Below are positions 34,560 to 42,776 of a stretch of DNA of 64,000 nucleotides, piece after piece (the stretch's first letter is position 1; every line of letters starts with the position of its first letter). This DNA is from HXMU1420-13 sp965601825 (GTDB lineage Bacteria > Bacteroidota > Rhodothermia > Balneolales > Balneolaceae), in assembly GCA_965601825.1 (NCBI GenBank), contig OZ271839.1, forward strand, positions 806,001-870,000. The letters are read 5' to 3'. The position numbers were made by a program, and so were the translations under genes. The notes beneath the pieces were generated by a model. The model searched no databases. It had not been told where the DNA came from and saw only the letters and a list, made by a program, of their open reading frames with translations.

Positions 34560-35321
34560 TTATTGATTTGTATATCGATCTAGTTTAAAAGTCTCGCCAA
34601 GATATAGTTTTCTGGCATTTTCATCATTAGCTAGTGTATCTGCATCACCTTCCATTAAAATGTTACCTTCAAACATGAGATATGCACGATTGGTGATAGC
34701 CAGTGTTTCATGAACATTGTGGTCTGTGATCAAAATTCCAATGTTCTGATGCTTAAGCTTTGATACAATTTCCTGAATGTCTTCAACTGCAATTGGGTCA
34801 ACCCCTGCAAATGGCTCGTCAAGTAGTATAAACTTTGGGTTGGTAACCAATGCTCGTGCAATTTCGGTTCTGCGGCGTTCTCCCCCTGATAAACTATATC
34901 CTTTGCTGTTAACTACTTTTTGAAGAGAGAATTCTTCGATTAATCGATCACATCTTTCCTGAATTTCTTTTTTACTAAAGGATAAGAACTGAAGAACTGA
35001 TTCAAGATTTTGGCGAACGGTTAGATTTCTGAAAACAGAAGCTTCCTGTGCCAGATATCCTACACCTAGTCGAGCCCGTTTATACATGGGCATTCCTGTA
35101 AGTTTGGTATTATTCAGAAAGATATCACCCGCATTTGGAGAAATAAGACCAACCATCATATAAAATGTAGTTGTCTTACCGGCGCCATTCGGACCAAGAA
35201 GACCTACAATTTCTCCCTGATTAACATTGATGGAAACTTGATCAACTACAGTTCTTTTGCGGTACCTTTTTACCAGGCCTTTGCTGTGGAGTTTAAGCGC
35301 TGTTTCTGAATGATCTGCCAT
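34560..35321 (-). CDS. lptB: Lipopolysaccharide export ABC transporter ATPase
   Basis: 253 residues. Powers extraction of LPS from the inner membrane with LptF/G. Walker A is LLGPNGAGKTTTFYMMVGL, the signature YSLSGGERRRTEIARALV, and Walker B FILLDEPFAGVDPIAVEDIQEIV; VDPIAVEDIQ is characteristic of LptB. ILITDHNVHETL is the H-loop region. N-terminal residues 1-12 extend slightly. LptF, LptG and LptC are not in this window. It lies 20 bases after purQ. Confidence 0.95.
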   Translation of the reverse strand: MADHSETALKLHSKGLVKRYRKRTVVDQVSINVNQGEIVGLLGPNGAGKTTTFYMMVGLISPNAGDIFLNNTKLTGMPMYKRARLGVGYLAQEASVFRNLTVRQNLESVLQFLSFSKKEIQERCDRLIEEFSLQKVVNSKGYSLSGGERRRTEIARALVTNPKFILLDEPFAGVDPIAVEDIQEIVSKLKHQNIGILITDHNVHETLAITNRAYLMFEGNILMEGDADTLANDENARKLYLGETFKLDRYTNQ

Positions 35322-35341
35322 GTTTTAGAAGGTACTAAAAC

Positions 35342-36040
35342 TTAGGCAACCGACAAGGAGTTTAGGATCGATTCAAAAATGGGTTTTCCATCTTCAGAAC
35401 CGAGGATTTTCTCCATCGCACGTTCTGGATGTGGCATCATACCAAGTACATTACGTCCAGCATTCGTAATCCCTGCGATGTGATCAATAGAACCATTGAA
35501 GTTTGATTCTTCAGTTAGATTCCCTTCAGCATCCGAATAGCGGAAAAGTACCTGATCATTATCTTGGAGTGACTTCAATCCATCCTGATCGATAAAATAA
35601 TTTCCTTCACCGTGAGAAACAGGAATGTCAAAAACCTGACCTTTTTGAAGACTTCCCGTAAATAGTGAATCAGTAGTTTCGCAGCGGATGAAAACATTCT
35701 TACAAACAAAACGAAGCTTGTGATTATGCATCATGGCACCGGGAATCAATCCAGCTTCAAGAAGAATTTGAAAACCATTGCAAATTCCCATTACCGGACC
35801 ACCATTATTCGCGAACTTGATGACTTCTTGCATAATTGGAGAGAAGCGTGCAATTGCACCTGAACGAAGATAATCACCATAGGAGAAACCTCCTGGAACT
35901 ATCAAAAAGTCAATACCGGATAGGTCGGTATCTTTATGCCACAGAAATTTCGTTTCGCATCCTAAAACGTGTTTCATTGCGTGATAAGCGTCGTGATCAC
36001 AATTCGATCCTGGGAATACGATTACTCCAAATGTTGCCAT
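35342..36040 (-). CDS. purQ: Phosphoribosylformylglycinamidine synthase, glutaminase subunit
   Basis: 232 residues. Supplies ammonia for FGAM formation in purine synthesis, acting with PurS and PurL. Class-I glutaminase motifs: VPGGFSYGDYLRSGAIAR, nucleophile Cys in GICNGFQILLEAGLIPGA, and the catalytic His/Glu in MPHPERAME. Small PurQ type that works with PurS, consistent with a purS gene 320 bases upstream; purL is not in the window. It begins 1 base after a ClpS-like gene. Confidence 0.97.
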   Translation of the reverse strand: MATFGVIVFPGSNCDHDAYHAMKHVLGCETKFLWHKDTDLSGIDFLIVPGGFSYGDYLRSGAIARFSPIMQEVIKFANNGGPVMGICNGFQILLEAGLIPGAMMHNHKLRFVCKNVFIRCETTDSLFTGSLQKGQVFDIPVSHGEGNYFIDQDGLKSLQDNDQVLFRYSDAEGNLTEESNFNGSIDHIAGITNAGRNVLGMMPHPERAMEKILGSEDGKPIFESILNSLSVA

Positions 36041-36041
36041 G

Positions 36042-36350
36042 TTATCCTTTAATTTCAGTAACTAGTTGAATTTCTTTTAAAACACTGTCGACCCGCAGAC
36101 ATTCCTCAAACTCACCTTCAAATGCTGTGGCTTTTCCTTCATTATGAACCTTAAGAGTGATTTCTTCTGCTTTACCCAAATCACATCCAGTAGCTTTTAT
36201 TAATTGGTTGATGACCTCATCGAAAGTATGAATATCGTCATCATAAAGAATGACTCTCCAAGGAGCCATAACACTCTCATCAATAACCTCTTCCGTTTCG
36301 GAATCAGTACTATGATCTAGCTGCATCAGAAGATCATCCAAAGAGTGCAT
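36042..36350 (-). CDS. clpS: ClpS-like ATP-dependent protease adaptor
   Basis: 102 residues from the ATG at 36350 (a TTG two codons upstream is also in frame). After an acidic tail of about 27 residues comes the ClpS core: WRVILYDDDIHTFDEVINQLIKATG, then AEEITLKVHNEGKATAFEGEFEEC. ClpS delivers N-degron substrates to ClpA/ClpC. The usual VxxxNDDxTPMExV loop has Asp-Asp-Asp-Ile-His-Thr-Phe, so the substrate pocket is somewhat altered. Placed tightly between purS (6 bases) and purQ (1 base), an unusual position. Confidence 0.88.
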   Translation of the reverse strand: MHSLDDLLMQLDHSTDSETEEVIDESVMAPWRVILYDDDIHTFDEVINQLIKATGCDLGKAEEITLKVHNEGKATAFEGEFEECLRVDSVLKEIQLVTEIKG

Positions 36351-36362
36351 CTTCAAAATAGT

Positions 36363-36608
36363 TTATGCTTCGATTTCGATGGTAAAGTCTTCCATCACTT
36401 CGTTAGCAAGCAATTTGCTGCAAGCTTGCTCTACAATTGTTTTAGCCGCATCCTCAGAATCAGCATTTACATCCAGTTCAATGAATTTGCCAATTCGGAC
36501 TTTTTCAACCTGATTCAATCCAAGGTTTTCTAATGCGTGATGTGCTGCTTTTCCTTTAGGATCCAGAATCGAAGGACGAAGTGTTACGTTTACTTTTGCT
36601 TTGTACAT
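36363..36608 (-). CDS. purS: Phosphoribosylformylglycinamidine synthase subunit PurS
   Basis: 81 residues, normal length. Dimeric bridge between PurQ and PurL in purine synthesis. Matches the family: YKAKVNVTLRPSILDPKGKAAHHALENLG, then VRIGKFIELDV and the C-terminal MEDFTIEIEA. First gene of a minus-strand series purS-clpS-purQ-lptB-rhodanese with gaps of 1-20 bases. Confidence 0.96.
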   Translation of the reverse strand: MYKAKVNVTLRPSILDPKGKAAHHALENLGLNQVEKVRIGKFIELDVNADSEDAAKTIVEQACSKLLANEVMEDFTIEIEA

Positions 36609-36695
36609 TATAGAGCTTGATTTAAGTGAGCGCTAAAAATAAGGCTTAAATCGGTTAGCTGCTAAGGAGTTGAACGTTTTTTTGTGATGTTCATT

Positions 36696-36807
36696 GACCT
36701 CTCCCTCAATCCCTCTCCTACATTAGGAGAGGGAAGCTCCATTATACGGCTAGATATGTACAAAAGAGTTCCCTCCCCTTGTCTAAGGGGAGGGATAGGG
36801 TGGGGTC
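36696..36807. repeat. Intergenic element with two nested hairpins between miaA and purS
   Basis: Two palindromes, 36710-36734 (11-base-pair stem, TCCCTCTCCTA with TAGGAGAGGGA) and 36770-36795 (11-base-pair stem, TCCCTCCCCTT with AAGGGGAGGGA), are enclosed by partly complementary ends GACCTCTCCCTC and AGGGTGGGGTC. Pyrimidine/purine strand bias is strong. It resembles dispersed repeats common between genes in this group and may also end miaA transcription; its right end reaches the last codons of miaA. Confidence 0.7.
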
Positions 36808-37711
36808 AAACAAACTTGAGAATTTGATTTTTCATCTCCTTAACACTCAATGAATCTGCATCCAGCCATTCAATAAAGTCCCATCGGCGAAACCATGTAA
36901 GCTGTCGCTTTGCATAGCGACGAGTATTGGTTTTGATTTTTTCAATCATGATTTCTCGATCAAATTCGCCATCGAAATGTGAGATTACTTCTCGATACCC
37001 AACCGTTTGAAGTGCCTGAAGATCTTTTGAAAAGCCAGAGTCCAAAATAGTTCGAACTTCTTCTACTAGTCCTGCTTCAATCATTAAATCTACGCGTTGA
37101 TTGATTCGATCGTACAATTTTTCTCTTGGGTGATGGAGCCCAAAGATAATAGTGTTTTCATCCGGTGCTAGATCTTCATCATTATGGAAGCTGCTGAATG
37201 GTTTTCCTGTTTGCATCCATACATCCAAAGCTCGAATGATACGCTGGCGATTCATTCCATCCATTTTTGGGATATAGTCCGGATCAACTTCTATGAGTTG
37301 ATTATAAAGCGATTCTATTCCTTCTTCTTCGATTTGACGATTCAACTTCTCGATATTTTCTTTGTTCGAGTCAGGAATTTCCTGAAAAGGCTGGATCAGT
37401 CCCGTTAGATGAAGGGTACTTCCACCTGCATAAATTACATGCTCTGATTTTGATAAAATCTCCTTTTCCCAGGCTTCAGCTCTTCGATTAAACTTGATTG
37501 CACTGTCTTCTTCATCCAACGATAAATTCGAAATATTATAGTGTGGAACTCGGGCTAACTCCTCTTTACTCGGTTTTGCAGTCCCGATATCCATCATGGA
37601 AAAACATAGGCGGGAATCTGCTGAAATAATGGAAGTCCCCAACTCCTCACCAAGCTGAAGGGAAAGCTCCGTTTTACCGGAAGCTGTAGGACCAAGGAGG
37701 ATGATTCGCAT
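36806..37711 (-). CDS. miaA: tRNA dimethylallyltransferase
   Basis: 301 residues. Adds a dimethylallyl group to A37 of tRNAs reading UNN codons. P-loop IILLGPTASGKTELSLQLG at the start, ISADSRLCFSMMDIGTAKPS (usually ADSxQ.Y), HYNISNL, DGMNRQRIIRALDVW, TVGYREVISHFDGE and the C-terminal TRRYAKRQLTWFRR. The motif IISADSRLC lacks the usual Gln, a minor deviation. It is upstream of purS in the same direction but separated by a repeat element of about 110 bases. Confidence 0.97.
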   Translation of the reverse strand: MRIILLGPTASGKTELSLQLGEELGTSIISADSRLCFSMMDIGTAKPSKEELARVPHYNISNLSLDEEDSAIKFNRRAEAWEKEILSKSEHVIYAGGSTLHLTGLIQPFQEIPDSNKENIEKLNRQIEEEGIESLYNQLIEVDPDYIPKMDGMNRQRIIRALDVWMQTGKPFSSFHNDEDLAPDENTIIFGLHHPREKLYDRINQRVDLMIEAGLVEEVRTILDSGFSKDLQALQTVGYREVISHFDGEFDREIMIEKIKTNTRRYAKRQLTWFRRWDFIEWLDADSLSVKEMKNQILKFV

Positions 37712-37738
37712 TTAGTTTTTGGTGAAGGTATGGAATAA

Positions 37739-37831
37739 GTCATTCTGAGCCTAAGCTAAGAATCAGCTTAATAGCATCTATGGAGCAAAATTAAAAAATC
37801 GCTGATCCTTCGGCGGTAGCCTCAGGATGAC
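37739..37831. repeat. REP/MITE-like element with 11-base terminal inverted repeats
   Basis: Ends GTCATTCTGAG (37739-37749) and CTCAGGATGAC (37821-37831) are inverted with one mismatch, spanning 93 bases, and carry no reading frame. The same 11-mer family occurs at 10123-10167. It lies between miaA and the PorV-like gene. Confidence 0.65.
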
Positions 37832-37900
37832 TTTTAAAAAGCAGGACTAAAGTGCATGCTTGTTTATGATCTGGCTATAAACCCGTCCATAAGTAAGAAA

Positions 37901-37945
37901 GCCTGCCTTCGCGAAGCCGCTTCGGCATAGGCAGGTCCGGGATGA
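37901..37945. repeat. Intergenic hairpin element ending in GGGATGAC
   Basis: Arms GCCTGCC and GGCAGG enclose TTCGCGAA and a second small hairpin (GAAGC-C-GCTTC), then GTCCGGGATGAC, which resembles the CAGGATGAC end of the neighbouring element. It lies 15-60 bases beyond the PorV-like stop, so it may double as its terminator region. Confidence 0.5.
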
Positions 37946-37959
37946 CTACATGTTTTGGA

Positions 37960-39039
37960 TTACTCCTTCCTCAACTCAAACTTCAAGGAAATACGATGAG
38001 TGTACCCCAAAGTACTAGCTGTTCCCGCAAAGCTTGCAAATCCATAATCGAGGTAGAAATCGGAGACTTTTAGTCCAAGACCAAGGGTTGGTGAAACAGA
38101 AAAACCCGCAACCGGATCATCTACAAAATCAGTAAGTCCGGCACGGACAGATAATCGGTTTTTGTAGGTAGCTTCAGCACCAATATGAGGTTCAATACTC
38201 ATTCGACCCACATTCAAATAATATGCTTGGCGATTTTCAAAGAGAAGATTCAAATCAAAAGCAGCAGCGAAATCGAAATCAGAAATAGAAAATTGTTTTC
38301 CCGCACCCAGTCGAACAGAGGGAAGTACATATTCATTTTGCCCGGATGGAATTGAATCCCCAAATGCTTCCTGGAATCCTTCAAACTCATCCTCATTAAC
38401 CGTCCACATTTTCTGCATGGTAGTTACATCTTGAATAGATATTCCAAAATCAGCAAAATCGGTTTTCAATAAAACTCCAACATCTAAACTGTATCCCCAG
38501 GCATTTGCAAATGGCCCCAATCGTTGATTTATAATCTTAGCAGACCCACCAATTGAAATCTGGTCGTTGTAGTTTTTGGCATAAGAAAGTAAAATGGCTA
38601 CATCAGCAGCTGAAAAACGAGTGATGTAGGATTCAGCATCTTCTTTTGGTCCGCCATTTTCACCACGTTCAGCATCCCAGGCATTTAATGTATTCGCAAT
38701 ATTATCTACACCCTGACGGAAAAAACTAATTCCGATGACGCCGTCCTGAGTTTTCAGAGGATAAGAAACTGCACCATAATCGTACCCAACAATTCCGCCA
38801 AAACGTTCAGAGTGCATGTATATAATTTCAGGACTTTCTGTAGCTGCTAATCCTGCGACATTCCAGTAACCGGCTGTTACATCATTTGCTAAAGCTGAGT
38901 GAGCACCACCCATTCCTAGGGCACGGGCCCCGGCTCCAACCGAAAGAAAATCATTTCCATATTTCGAGAGCGAACTTTGTGCCTTTATGGAAACGGATAA
39001 TCCGAAAATGAATATGAGCGCTAGTGTGATGCGGTTCAT
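37960..39039 (-). CDS. PorV/PorQ-family outer-membrane protein
   Basis: 359 residues from the ATG at 39039 (an in-frame TTG is one codon upstream). Signal peptide 1-20 (ending SIKAQ), then the family hallmark FLSVGAGARALGMGGAHSALANDVTAGYWNVAGLA. The rest is beta-barrel strands, ending in THRISLKFELRKE. PorV acts with the type IX secretion system in Bacteroidota, but the wider family includes proteins of unknown role; no Por/Gld/Spr genes are adjacent. The barrel assignment is firm, the function is not. Confidence 0.88.
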   Translation of the reverse strand: MNRITLALIFIFGLSVSIKAQSSLSKYGNDFLSVGAGARALGMGGAHSALANDVTAGYWNVAGLAATESPEIIYMHSERFGGIVGYDYGAVSYPLKTQDGVIGISFFRQGVDNIANTLNAWDAERGENGGPKEDAESYITRFSAADVAILLSYAKNYNDQISIGGSAKIINQRLGPFANAWGYSLDVGVLLKTDFADFGISIQDVTTMQKMWTVNEDEFEGFQEAFGDSIPSGQNEYVLPSVRLGAGKQFSISDFDFAAAFDLNLLFENRQAYYLNVGRMSIEPHIGAEATYKNRLSVRAGLTDFVDDPVAGFSVSPTLGLGLKVSDFYLDYGFASFAGTASTLGYTHRISLKFELRKE

Positions 39040-39225
39040 CAACAGTGGTTAAAATCTTAAAGAAATAGTAGCGCTGTATCGATAGAAATGGGCTAAATTG
39101 GGACTCGAAAATTGAGTTACCTCGTATTGCAACGGGAACGAGGATTTCTTAGTATAAGCACAACTTTATGAAAGGGCAAGATTGGGGAAAAATTGCCCAA
39201 AAACACCTAATTCTGACACATTTTT

Positions 39226-40341
39226 ATGAAATTTTCGGTCTCAAGCAGCGAACTAAATAAAGGCCTTTCTTCTGTGATAGGCGCTGTTCCAACAAAGGCA
39301 ACTTTGCCAATTTTAGAAACCATTCTTTTTAAAAGTGAAAACGGTAAGCTAAAACTTACTGCTACTGACCTTGAAATTTCAATCGTCCAGAGTATTGATG
39401 CCGATATTGAAGAAGATGGCGCTGTCGCAATTCCTGCTCGTAGATTGTTAGAGACTTTACGGCAGCTTCCAAATATCACTGTATTCTTTGATGTGGATGA
39501 GCGCAAAAACATCAATTTCCGTACAGATAAAGGTAATTATAAGTTAGTAGGTGATGAAGCGGAAGAATTCCCGGAAGTTCCGAACTTAGATGAAGGAACA
39601 GTTATTTCGACTACTTCAGACTTAGTTCATAAAGCCATCAATAAAACCCTTTTTGCTGTTTCTAGTGATGATTTACGTCCTGCTATGATGGGCGTGTATT
39701 TCCAAATCGGTACCGAAGAAAGTAAGTTTGTAGCTACCGATGGTCATCGTTTAGTGAAGTACACAAATAAAGAAATTAAAGCAGCGAATGATGTGAATTT
39801 CATCATCCCAGATAAAGCTCTTAGCTTAATCCAGAAAACAATTGGTGGTGACGAATGTGAAGTTACTGTGACTCAGGATCACGCTCGATTTCAGGCTGGC
39901 AGCACTATTCTGATTACTCGTTTAATCAACGAGCAATATCCAAATTACGACTCAGTAATACCGCGTGATAACAATAAATTCCTGACGATCAGTAAAGATC
40001 AAATGCTTTCAACAGTAAAGCGCGTATCCATTTTCTCAAGCTCAACAACTCGCCAGATCAGACTTCAATTAGAGGCGGATAAATTAACGATACGTGCCGA
40101 AGATTTAGATATGAGCAGCGAAGCTAAAGAAACCATCGATTGTGAATACTCTAATGATTCAATGGAAATAGGATTCAATGCTAAGTACTTAGGTGATGTT
40201 CTCAGCAACATTGATGATGAAGAAGTTAGTTTTGAGTTTTCATCGCCAAACAGAGCAGGAATTGTTAAACCAACCGCAGAAGACGAAAACGAAGATATTC
40301 TCATGCTGGTAATGCCGGTAATGTTGAATAGCTATGCTTAA
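39226..40341 (+). CDS. dnaN: DNA polymerase III beta subunit (sliding clamp)
   Basis: 371 residues. Ring clamp that holds the replicase on DNA. Starts MKFSVSSSELNKGLSSVIGAVPTKATLPILE, with LKLTATDLEISIV, VAIPARRLLETLRQLP, EEFPEVPNL, FVATDGHRLVKY, NEQYPNYDSVIP, and a C-terminal VMLNSYA instead of the common VMPMRL. Three clamp domains fit the length. It is not next to dnaA here, and no clear DnaA boxes are seen in the 186 bases upstream. Its stop overlaps the next start (TAATG). Confidence 0.98.
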   Translation: MKFSVSSSELNKGLSSVIGAVPTKATLPILETILFKSENGKLKLTATDLEISIVQSIDADIEEDGAVAIPARRLLETLRQLPNITVFFDVDERKNINFRTDKGNYKLVGDEAEEFPEVPNLDEGTVISTTSDLVHKAINKTLFAVSSDDLRPAMMGVYFQIGTEESKFVATDGHRLVKYTNKEIKAANDVNFIIPDKALSLIQKTIGGDECEVTVTQDHARFQAGSTILITRLINEQYPNYDSVIPRDNNKFLTISKDQMLSTVKRVSIFSSSTTRQIRLQLEADKLTIRAEDLDMSSEAKETIDCEYSNDSMEIGFNAKYLGDVLSNIDDEEVSFEFSSPNRAGIVKPTAEDENEDILMLVMPVMLNSYA

Positions 40342-41129
40342 TGAGCCGAATTATTACTCTTACTACTGATTTTGGAACTCAAGATCATTATGTAAGCGTC
40401 ATGAAGGCCGTGATGCTCGGCATCGCTCCCACCGCTCGTTTTATCGATATTTCACATCATATACCGGCTCAGGATATTATGGCCGGAGCCTGGGTGATTA
40501 GAAATGCAGCTTTCGAATTTCCAAAAGACAGTATTCATTTAGTTGTTGTTGATCCGGGTGTCGGTACCGATAGAAATCTCATTGCTCTTAAAATTAAGGA
40601 TCAATACTTCGTTGGACCGGACAATGGAATTTTCAGTCTGATTACCAACGAATTCAAATTCAAGGCTTATAAGTTGAATAAACCTGAATACTGGAGAAAA
40701 GATAGATCGAGAACATTTCATGGTCGTGATATCTTTGGTCCGGTTGCAGCACATATTAGCAATGGCGTTGATTTAAAGGATCTTGGCGATCCAATAAAAA
40801 ATCTGGTTTCTTATCATTGGGCAGTTCCAATTGGGGATAAAGACGGCGTTCAGGGCTGGGTTATACATATTGATCGCTTTGGAAATTTGATTACAAATAT
40901 TTCTGAACAATTATTGGAGGATACAGCCGGTCGGAGGAAAGTGCGTGTATATGTGGGTAATACCATCATTGATCACATGGTGAATACTTTTGGTGATGTT
41001 GAACCGGGAGAACCGGCTGCTTTTATTGGAAGTTCTGGAATGTTGGAAGTTGGTATCAATAAAGGAAATGCTGCAGAGATGTTAGGTGTTGATAAGGGTG
41101 CTCAAATCTCGCTGGTGCTTCAAAAATAG
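40341..41129 (+). CDS. SAM hydrolase / hydroxide adenosyltransferase (DUF62 family)
   Basis: 262 residues. The family splits S-adenosylmethionine to adenosine and methionine using hydroxide. Seen: IITLTTDFGTQDHYVSVMKAVMLGI, ARFIDISHHIPAQDI, LVVVDPGVGTDRNLIALK, YFVGPDNGIFSLI, FHGRDIFGPVAAHI and WVIHIDRFGNLITNI. These conserved Asp/Asn/His residues form the active site. Overlaps dnaN by one base, so translation is coupled. Cellular role unclear. Confidence 0.93.
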   Translation: MSRIITLTTDFGTQDHYVSVMKAVMLGIAPTARFIDISHHIPAQDIMAGAWVIRNAAFEFPKDSIHLVVVDPGVGTDRNLIALKIKDQYFVGPDNGIFSLITNEFKFKAYKLNKPEYWRKDRSRTFHGRDIFGPVAAHISNGVDLKDLGDPIKNLVSYHWAVPIGDKDGVQGWVIHIDRFGNLITNISEQLLEDTAGRRKVRVYVGNTIIDHMVNTFGDVEPGEPAAFIGSSGMLEVGINKGNAAEMLGVDKGAQISLVLQK

Positions 41130-41183
41130 AAGCGAAACCGAATTACATTGCCAGCGTAACGGAGCCCAAATTGATTGTTTCCT

Positions 41184-41990
41184 ATGAATCTTGAATTAAA
41201 GTCGCCGGCCAACGAACGCATCGGAATTCACATTCCCGATGAAGTTGCAAATTTATCACTTCCATTTAATGGATCATTCGCTACTACCGATGGGGATGAG
41301 TATCGTGTGAAGAATAACATCATTGATATGATGGAAAATGATCCTGAATTCGCAAGTATTGCTTTAAGTACCAATCACTGGAAACTTACGGCTTCAATTT
41401 ATGAGGACATCTGGCGAAAACGTTCTCTATCTCTTCTCTCAGGAGAAGATTTCCCAATCGAAAAAGAACATGAATTATTGATCGAGTGGACAGAACCAAA
41501 AGTTGATGGGTTATACCTTGATTTAGGAGCCTCAACGGCACTATATGGACGAGCGCTAAAAGCTGCTCAACCTGAAGCGAATATCGTGGCGTTAGATTTT
41601 TCAATGCAAATGCTTGAAGAAGCCAGATTAAAAGCAGAAGCTGATGAAACGGATATGTTTTTAGTTCGTGCCGATGGTAGCGATATGCCATTCTTCAGCA
41701 AATCATTCGACGGAATTGTAATGGGCGGCACTCTAAATGAGCTTTCCGATCCTGTGAAAGTGCTGTACGAAGCTAACCGTGTACTTAAAAAAGATGGCTG
41801 CTTCTTTATGATGCACTTGATTAAAAGTGATGTTTGGTATGGTCGGCTTCTTCAGGAATCCGCAGCTTTAGGTGGAATCAAATTCTGGACAAAGGACGAA
41901 TCCAATGAACTCTTCAAACAAGGTGGGTTTCGCGTTGATAAACAAATCACACGCGGGATTGTTTGCTTTACAAGACTGCTTCCGAATTAA
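41184..41990 (+). CDS. SAM-dependent methyltransferase, class I
   Basis: 268 residues from the ATG at 41184; a TTG at 41175 would add three residues. N-terminal 100 residues are a separate segment (RVKNNIIDMM recalls a Trm112-like lead). The Rossmann domain begins at LYLDLGASTALYGRALKAA (motif I), with NIVALDFSMQMLEEARLKA, VRADGSDMPFFSKSFDGIVMGGTLNEL and VLYEANRVLKKDGCFFMM. It resembles UbiE/type-11 methyltransferases. Substrate unknown. It lies 54 bases after the SAM hydrolase gene. Confidence 0.88.
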   Translation: MNLELKSPANERIGIHIPDEVANLSLPFNGSFATTDGDEYRVKNNIIDMMENDPEFASIALSTNHWKLTASIYEDIWRKRSLSLLSGEDFPIEKEHELLIEWTEPKVDGLYLDLGASTALYGRALKAAQPEANIVALDFSMQMLEEARLKAEADETDMFLVRADGSDMPFFSKSFDGIVMGGTLNELSDPVKVLYEANRVLKKDGCFFMMHLIKSDVWYGRLLQESAALGGIKFWTKDESNELFKQGGFRVDKQITRGIVCFTRLLPN

Positions 41991-42058
41991 TTAGCTGCAT
42001 ATAATTAATGATTTATTCATAATTAGCTACTAGCTTAAGTGTATCTTAATCTGGGGTC

Positions 42059-42742
42059 ATGAAAAAAATCATCTTATTATTTCTTGTAGTAACCAATTCT
42101 TCAATTCTTGAAGCACAATTTTTTGACGCATATTCAATCGGGTTTTCAGTTAACCGAACTGATTTAGTTTACCCATCAGAAGATGATACTTTTAATGAAA
42201 TTAGAAGAGATGGTTCCGGTTTTGCGGTCGGAATTAAAGGCGAAAAAAAGCTTAGCGATTTACTGGATGTAACTCTCGGCATTGAGTTTTCTTATAAACA
42301 AGTGATACTCGATTTGGAACCACAACCAATTTTTGAGCAGGATGATCCTACTGAATTTACAGGGGAGTTTATTACATCTTCAGACGCGAAGACTGGTATT
42401 TCATTAATTTCAATTCCAGCAAACCTGAATTATAATCTCCCAAGGAAGTTTAAGTTCTTTGCAGGACCTTTTATTGATATTAAACTTGGAAATACAACAG
42501 ATACTTTTACAACTAACACTAGAACAGAAGTTCTAATTCAAGAAGAAAACATTTTTGACTATGCCGAAAACTTACATCTAGGATATAATATCGGGCTAGG
42601 GAAGTACTTTAGTTTGTTGAATAAAGAATTCGAGGTGTCAGTACATTTTAGAAGAGATATTACAAAAATGATAAGAGCAGAAGATTTTGTAACTACCAGA
42701 AGACAGTCATTTGAGGTGTGGTTAGGGATTCCAATCTTTTAG
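42059..42742 (+). CDS. Outer-membrane beta-barrel protein, about 8 strands
   Basis: 227 residues with a signal peptide (1-20, ending ILEAQ). The rest alternates in the manner of small barrels (OmpA/OmpX-like DUF-type porin family): AYSIGFSVNR, GFAVGIKGEKKLSDLLDVTLGIEFSYK, FKFFAGPFIDIKLG, LHLGYNIGLGKYFSLL, EVSVHFRRDI, and a C-terminal FEVWLGIPIF ending in Phe. Function unknown. It stands alone between the methyltransferase and the convergent argS. Confidence 0.75.
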   Translation: MKKIILLFLVVTNSSILEAQFFDAYSIGFSVNRTDLVYPSEDDTFNEIRRDGSGFAVGIKGEKKLSDLLDVTLGIEFSYKQVILDLEPQPIFEQDDPTEFTGEFITSSDAKTGISLISIPANLNYNLPRKFKFFAGPFIDIKLGNTTDTFTTNTRTEVLIQEENIFDYAENLHLGYNIGLGKYFSLLNKEFEVSVHFRRDITKMIRAEDFVTTRRQSFEVWLGIPIF

Positions 42743-42776
42743 AAGTGATTAATAAAAAATTTTAGAATCTTAATGA

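Noticed and set aside
36609..36695. Possible promoter or operator before purS (AGTGAGCGCTAAAAA)
   Set aside because: Only a 6-base palindrome and no clear -33/-7 elements.
39040..39225. Replication origin near dnaN
   Set aside because: No dnaA gene, no TTATNCACA clusters, and neighbours are not origin genes.
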